Below are positions 57,801 to 64,000 of a stretch of DNA of 64,000 nucleotides, piece by piece; positions within the stretch are counted from its first letter, which is position 1, and each line of letters begins with the position of its first letter. Made by a program: the position numbers and the translations under genes. The notes below the pieces were generated by a model, which saw only the letters and a list, made by a program, of their open reading frames with translations, had not been told where the DNA came from and made no database searches. The DNA comes from Phoronis australis (lineage: Eukaryota; Phoronida; Phoronidae), in NCBI GenBank assembly GCA_002633005.1, contig NMRA01000055.1, forward strand, positions 982,954-1,046,953, read 5' to 3'.

Positions 57801-60129
57801 GGTTAGCTCGCAGAACTAACTAGAAAAAGTCAAGGTACCGGCCATCAAGGTAGGCTCGCGGAAATAACTCGAATAAGACAAGGTAGCGGCGGTGACTATT
57901 ACCATCGAAGTAATCAGTATACTCTATTTGGTCTGCCGTTTCATCATGTGAAACTAGGACCGATAAGATTGTTCCCTAAAACACGAACCGGGAATACAAA
58001 GGTGGCGCTGCAAGCGGCTGTTACAGTTCGTAATCACTTAGAAGGGCGCGGTACGATAACTATGGCCAAACTTTAAAGAAATAAAACCTGCTGTGTTTTG
58101 TTGATTTAATAACGCCGATTCCTGGCGTTAGCTTCCTGCAATTTGGTACAATATGAAATTAGGGACACTGACCTTTTGAGTTACTTGTCATGGCTCTACT
58201 GGTAAAGAATCGGACTGCTAAGGCTATAGTTTCGGGTCTATGGAGGGGGTGTTGGGAGGTTGGGGTTGAGAAGCGAGGGATCACTGCCTTACTCCGTTCG
58301 ACGGTGTCACCACTTCCGGCTTGCTCTTCCGATTTGATTAACTGATATTTTTATTAATTTCACTTTCATGATAAAACGTGAACATGCCAATTTGACAAAA
58401 AGCCTTTAGGTAACATTCCCAAAATATAAAAAGAAATCTGCTTGCACAGTTTCTCGATCGTCTAATATGAAAACTTATGGTTTTAAATGGCTGTAGGAAA
58501 TTTGAAAAATTACCTGTCATCCCTCTAACCTAAAATCACTAGTTTCGCCCTTGAAGCTTGGTATACTTACGTCACCGCGGCAAATATGTAACAAAGCAAA
58601 TGTTATCAGACTCCTTGCTTTCGACAGACGTATCCTTCATTTTGAGTCATACTAGTTCTTACGCGTTCTTGATATTTACTCGTTTCCGAACGAAAATCGA
58701 AAACTGAACGATTCAGTTAAATATTTGTCATGTTAAGCTGTTGTGGTAATGCATACAAGATTACTTAATGGCATGCCAGTGATATTTCATAATTAATCTT
58801 AGATGAAAATGTCCCCTTTTAGCTTTGCAGGGTTCATATATAGATTAATAAAGCACAAAAAAATTTCCAGGTGAACAGTACAATGGGCCCACAAACGCCG
58901 GCCTGCGCACGTCTGGTACAAAGTGTACCAGAACGCCTGCAATTATTTTTTTGTATTTTTGTTTTTGCAGGCATGGAGCTTTTGCCTCATGCAAGTGGCA
59001 AAATGTTTTAATTCTTGAAACATAGCTAATTGCCAGGGATTGGCAATGCTTGTCCAAATCAGATTATGGTAATTAAATAATATTAGGAAGAGGGTCATTA
59101 CTCACTAGTTTCTGTTTTGAAAGTTCAACGGGAAACAAAATTATAGACGTTCTCGCTTAGCTAAGGCGCTCTGCCCCAGGCTACTCCGCTTGCATCTGTA
59201 TAATATTTTTAAGCAGGTCTAAGCCCCAATGTGAAGGTTTGTGTAGTTTCATGTTATCTTGTTTTTCCATGTCGATAATGTTATATTTTTCAGGATTTCA
59301 GACTCCACAAAACAGTTTATTAAACATTAAATGTATAACCGTGGGGCTGCCTCTTTGATAACCTGAAAGCGAGAAACTGTTTTGCGGAGTTGTTCTGCAA
59401 AATTTATCTTTTAGTACGGTTCCAAACCCAAAAAATGAACCCTGTCAGAGGATTTTATTCGAAAATGGTACACTGTAAGTTTTTGCTGGGAAGCTGTCCT
59501 AGTAAACCCATCAATGTGAGCGCCACGACCCCTTATCACTTCTGTTACCCAAAAATCTTGGGCATATTTTATTTTACACGTCGCACAGTAACCTACTGCA
59601 ATAACCTTAGTTAGTTACCGACACGGTTGGGAACTTGTTTGATTGTTACATTAATTTATTTAGTTATTCTTATTTATTTGTAGACCAATATCGTAGACGA
59701 GACAACCAATACTATAACGCGAATTTGTATTAATATAATTAATACATAACATGGCTATTTTGCCTTTGATATCAGTATTAAACGTTGTGTAAATATTCCA
59801 TTTCTATTTTACGTGATTTTGATTTAAACGTGAAGTATTTTAAAAATAAACTCAATTAGATTTCAGAGAACAACGGGCACGAAAATGCAAGTCATCCACT
59901 TGCCATTTGTCCAGGATTTTGACTGACTCGACTGAACGTGCTGTCTACTCGGGACCGTCTATCAAGATAAAAGAGCGTTGTGGCAGAGTTAGCCGATTTA
60001 GCGTGGTACTACTTTTACCCAAACAGGTAATGTGTTGGCCAGCTCAGAATCATTTATAAGGTAACCAGTTAACTCCCGAAAATACCCACATTTTGCCAAT
60101 CATGCTTCGGAACATTTTAACTCAGAAAT
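57585..60129. repeat. Large direct duplication, copy 1
   Basis: 2545 bases collinear with 61159-63342 at high identity (only scattered differences). Copy 1 has about 350 extra bases (about 57719-58068) bounded by the word GCCA. No gene is supported inside. Open frames on the - strand at 58845-59057 and its twin carry no family signature. A weak tRNA-like stretch (TGGCTCTACTGGTAAAG...) lies at about 58194. Confidence 0.8.
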
Positions 60130-60347
60130 CAGTGGCAGATCTACGATTTCAGTAAGGGGGGGGGGTTTAGGATTCGAAAGAATCCGAGGCGCGTAGCGCC
60201 GAGGAGAAGNTGTAATTTGTGAAGATTTAACGTTGATACATTTTGACAAACGTTGCTACAAAAAAGAAACTTTGTTCAATTTTCGTGTTTTTTTGTGTTT
60301 TTGGCCAGCGACCAGTTAGGCCTAAGGGTAGTCTTGGCGCAAAGCTG

Positions 60348-60502
60348 CCTCCCGTTCAGTAACGCTAGGACCTCGCTAAAAAGCAAGACTTCGCGAGAAT
60401 ACGTGAGATTTCGCCGTGTATTTTGAATAAGAACACGTGGCTTTGACTAGGTTTTAGCTAGGTCCTAGCGTAGGTCCTAGCGTCTACTGAACGCACGCCT
60501 GT
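60348..60502. mobile_element. TTCAGTAACGC/CTAGGACCT MITE, copy 4
   Basis: Nearly identical to copy 2 (39221-39375) over its whole length, in the same orientation. It lies between the two large duplicated blocks. Confidence 0.7.
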
Positions 60503-61158
60503 ATAGGCCTCAGTACTAACAAGCTGTATTTTGACTATAGTCTTAATTCACTGGTTGCTGGTGACTGAGTCTAACTAAAGTCTGCCGCGACAGTGTTACA
60601 CAGGACTAACCAGTCCGTAATTTCATGCAAGTATCTGAAACTACCTTTTATATATGCAGCATTTATCATTTGACCATTTTACTTCGACAAAACAGCTTGC
60701 AACCGCACGCATTTACCGTTCGCCAGTGTCTGGTCTCGATCCGCACCGGATCCGATAGGCTGCGGTCCCGAGTCTGGCAAAATAATTTCTGTCAAAATTT
60801 ATTCGCCACATTTCTTCAGCAAATTCGATAAAAATGTCTGTAGTTTGATTTTATTAAAATTAAGGCGCGCTGTCGATCATTTTATCCCCGTTTGCTGGCT
60901 GGTAACAGTACAGGGACACTGCTCGAGTTGCACTGACGGCGTTTTCTCGGCCTGGGTTCCTGAATGAATTGTACTTCCGGGTTCGCGGCAAGTTCAAAAT
61001 AGCGGTGTTTCTTCGGGTGCGAATCGTGAGTGGCGCGTTCATTTAAACTGTTTTGGAGTACGGATCGTGTATTAGTTATGGGGTAGGTACTTCTTGGATC
61101 CTTATAACATCTTCTAACCATGTAATAAGGGTTAACAACGCGTGAGAAAAGGACTTAA
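60503..61158. other. Spacer between duplicated blocks, nothing recognised
   Basis: Single-copy-looking sequence with no supported gene. Confidence 0.5.
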
Positions 61159-63342
61159 ATATTTCAACGATTTGTCTAGTGTACAACAGACCGCAAACTA
61201 TATCTACATTTACACTTCCCACATCATGCCAGTTTGTTTACGTAAAACGCCACCTGTTGCCAAGTCGACCAGCAAATCAGAAACGCCAAACTTTAAAGAA
61301 ATTAAACCTGCTGTGTTTTGTTGATTTAATAACGCCGATTCCTGGCGTTAGCTTCCTGCAATTTGGTACAATATGAAATTAGGGACAATAACCTTATGAG
61401 TTACTTGTCATGGCTCTACTGGTAAAGAATCGAACTGCTGAGGCTGTAGTTTCGGGTCTATGGAGGGGGTGTTGGGAGGTTGGGGTTGAGAAGCGAGGGA
61501 TCACTGCCTTACTCGGTTAGACGGTGTCACCACTTCCGGTTTGCACTTCCGATTTGATTAACTGATAAGCCTATTTTAGTTAATTTCACTTTCATGATAA
61601 AACGTGAACATGCCAATTTGACAAAAAGCCCTAAGGTAACATTCCCAAAATATAAAAACGAATCTGCTTGCACAGTTCCTCGATCGTCTAATATGAAAAC
61701 TTATGGTTTTAAATGGCTATAGGAAATTTGAAAAATTACCTGTCATCCCTCTAACCTAAAATCCCTAGTTTCGCCCATGAAGCCTGGTATACTTAGGCCT
61801 ACGTCACCGCGACAAATATGTAACAAAACAAACGTTATCAGACTCCTTGCTTTCGACAGACGTATCCTTCATTTTGAGTCATACTACTTCTTACGCGTTC
61901 TTGATATTTAATCGTTCCGAAAGAAAATCGAAAACTGAACGATTCAGTTAAATATTTGTCATGTTAAGCTGTTGTGGTAATGCATACAAGATTACTTAAT
62001 GGCATGCCAATGATATTTCATAATTAATCTTAGATGAAAATGTCCCCTTTTAGCTTTGCAGGGTTCATATATAGATTAATAAAGCACGAAAAATTTCCAG
62101 GTGAACAGTGCAATGGGCCCATAAACGCGGCCTGCGCACGTCTGGTACAAAGTGTATCAGACCGCCTGCAATTATTTTTTTGTATTTTTGTTTTTGCAGG
62201 CATGAAGCTTTTGCCTCAAGCAAGTGGCAAAATGTTTTAATTCTCGAAACATAGCTAATTGCCAGGGATTGGCAATGCTTGTCCAAATCAGATTATGGTA
62301 ATTAAATAACATTAGGAAGAGGGTCATTACTCACTAGTTTCTGTTTTGAAAGTTCAACGGGAAACGAAATTATAGACGTTCTCGCTTAGCTAAGGCGCTC
62401 TGCCCCAGGCTACTCCGCTTGCATCTGTATAATATTTTTAAGCAGGTCTAAGCCCCAATGTGAAGGTTTGTGTAGTTTCATGTTATCTTGTTTTTCCATG
62501 TCGATAATATTATATTTTTCAGGATTTCAGACTCCACAAAACAGTTTATTAAACATTAAATGTATAACCGTGGGGCTGCCTCTTTGATAACCTGAAAGCG
62601 AGAAACTCTTTTGCGGAGTTGTTCTGCAAAATTTATCTTTTAGTACGGTTCCAAACCCAAAAAGTGAACCCTGTCAGAGGATTTTATTCGAAAATGGTAC
62701 ACTGTAAGTTTTTGCTGGGAAGCTGTCCTAGTAAACCCATCAATGTGAGCGCCACGACCCCTTATCACTTCTGTTACCCAAAAATCTTGGGCATATTTTA
62801 TTTTACACGTCGCACAGTAACCTACTGCAATAACCTTAGTTAGTTACCCACACGGTTGGGAACTTGTTTGATTGTTACATTAATTTATTTAGTTATTCTT
62901 ATTTATTTGTAGACCAATATCGTAGACGAGACAACCACTACTATAACGCGAATTTGTATTAATATAATAAATACATAACATGGCTATTTTGCCTTTGATA
63001 TCAGTATTAAACGTTGTTATAATTTTGTAAATATTCCATTTCTATTTTACGTGATTTTGATTTAAACGTGAAGTATTTTAAAAATAAACTCAAGTAGATT
63101 TCAGAGAACAACGGGCACGAAAATGCAAATCATCCACTTGCCATTTGTCCAGGATTTTGACTGATTCGACTGAACGTTTCTGTCTACTCGGGACGGTCTA
63201 TCAAGATAAAAGAGCGTTGTGGCAGAGTTAGCCGACTTAGCGTGGTACTACTTTTACCCAAACAGGTAATGTGGTAACTAGTTAACTCCCGAAAATACCC
63301 ACATTTTGCCAATCATGCTTCGGAACATTTTAACTCAGAAAT
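61159..63342. repeat. Large direct duplication, copy 2
   Basis: Matches 57585-60129 but lacks the about 350-base segment. A few small indels near the right end (around 63269) differ from copy 1. Either a true segmental duplication or a long dispersed repeat. Confidence 0.8.
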
Positions 63343-63639
63343 GGCCAATCGGATCCAAATGAAGTTTTCAGACAATATGTCATTGCATGTATTGAATGGA
63401 TGCTAGACAGTGAGACCACCTCGTGAGACCGAAAACTCCTCTGAGTTCATTTTGCTGCAGCATTGTGAGCCGAGCTAATTTTCACTCGAGGCGCGTAGCT
63501 CTTCGTCTGCACCCCCCCCCCTCGAAACACCACAGTGGCATTACAAAAACACTGGTGGAAAACCGGACACTCACTTGACTTGAAAGCCCGTACACGACTT
63601 TTGTATTTATCGCGTGACATAAAGCGGTTTTGCTGATTC

Positions 63640-64000
63640 TGTGATTGGCTAATTGACCTATCGCCAGGATTATGACGGGCGGCTTAATTGACCAATCAGA
63701 ACAAAGAATTCTTGGCACACCTTCGTCTGCGTTTCCAAGCCGCCATTATACCCGACAAACCACACGTACAGTAGTCGAGTAAAACTTACTTTGGTCTATA
63801 GTTCAAGAAATTGTCCGCTAAGAATGGGGAAACGGTGTTGATATGGCGTGTGTAGCAACGAAAGCCGTTATGCTGCTCCAGAATAATATCCCGTCATTTT
63901 TTGGCATGTCCTAAGCCGAAAAATGATGTTGAAAAGCATAAACTATGGATCAAACTGTACGGCCACACGAGCAGCTGAACTTAGCGATGTTGCTTGATAA
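63640..64000. repeat. Diverged copy of the 52097-53340 repeat
   Basis: Words such as TTGACCTATCGCCAGGATTA, TTCGTCTGCGTTTCCAAGCC and CGAGCAGCTGAACTT recur in the same order as at 52420-53310. The copy runs off the window end. Confidence 0.7.

Noticed and set aside
58188-58245. tRNA-like stretch TGGCTCTACTGGTAAAG...TTTCGGGTCT (also at about 61408)
   Set aside because: Only a loose A-box and a poor B-box, and no cloverleaf could be drawn. Possibly an old SINE, too weak to call.
58845-59057. 70-codon - strand frame repeated at 62065-62286
   Set aside because: Conserved only because the whole block is duplicated; the two copies diverge at the end without codon-like pattern.

Overview
The window is animal (metazoan) nuclear DNA, most likely from a marine invertebrate. 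Coding sequence is split into short exons with GT-AG introns. The spaces between exons hold many inverted-repeat transposons, Penelope-like element pieces, a SINE and microsatellites, and there are runs of N from scaffolding. I cannot fix the species. The gene content and repeat style fit an invertebrate deuterostome (hemichordate or lancelet) or a lophotrochozoan, but this is inference.

Three protein-coding genes are well supported, all on the + strand. (1) 4977-20425 is SCPx/SCP2, a peroxisomal 3-ketoacyl-CoA thiolase fused to a sterol carrier protein 2 domain. Fifteen exons give 522 residues in one frame and end in the peroxisomal signal SKL; only the extreme N-terminus is missing. (2) 30186-38819 is a secreted chymotrypsin/elastase-like serine protease, six exons, 265 residues, apparently complete. 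(3) 48031-51769 is a three-exon gene encoding an N-terminal CARD (death-fold) domain followed by a stonustoxin-type MACPF-like region, 495 residues. The third is the most unusual: a death-fold adaptor domain fused to a pore-former-like module suggests an innate-immune or cell-death protein.

Layout: 1-4976 is repeat-rich sequence with a small acidic ORF, a LINE 3' end and MITEs. 4977-21640 is SCPx and its 3'UTR; its introns carry a 1.06-kb element with periodic CTAGTGGC units, a palindromic GCCGACC element that contains the 877-N gap, and microsatellites. 21640-30110 is intergenic with no gene I can support beyond one candidate terminal exon. 30110-39100 is the protease, with two broken, oppositely oriented Penelope-like fragments in its introns. 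39100-48000 is intergenic with several inverted-repeat elements, including a 1.67-kb terminal-inverted-repeat transposon with an unassigned ORF. 48000-51920 is the CARD/SNTX gene; its second intron holds an antisense P2X7-C-terminal-like fragment and a tRNA-derived SINE. 51920-64000 is repeat-dominated, with a 546-bp tandem duplication around a single N and a 2.2-2.5-kb direct duplication.

The three genes show no common pathway: peroxisomal lipid metabolism, extracellular or digestive proteolysis, and probable innate immunity. Exon boundaries were set by reading GT/AG sites and checking that the frame stays open across each junction. They have not been tested against transcripts.
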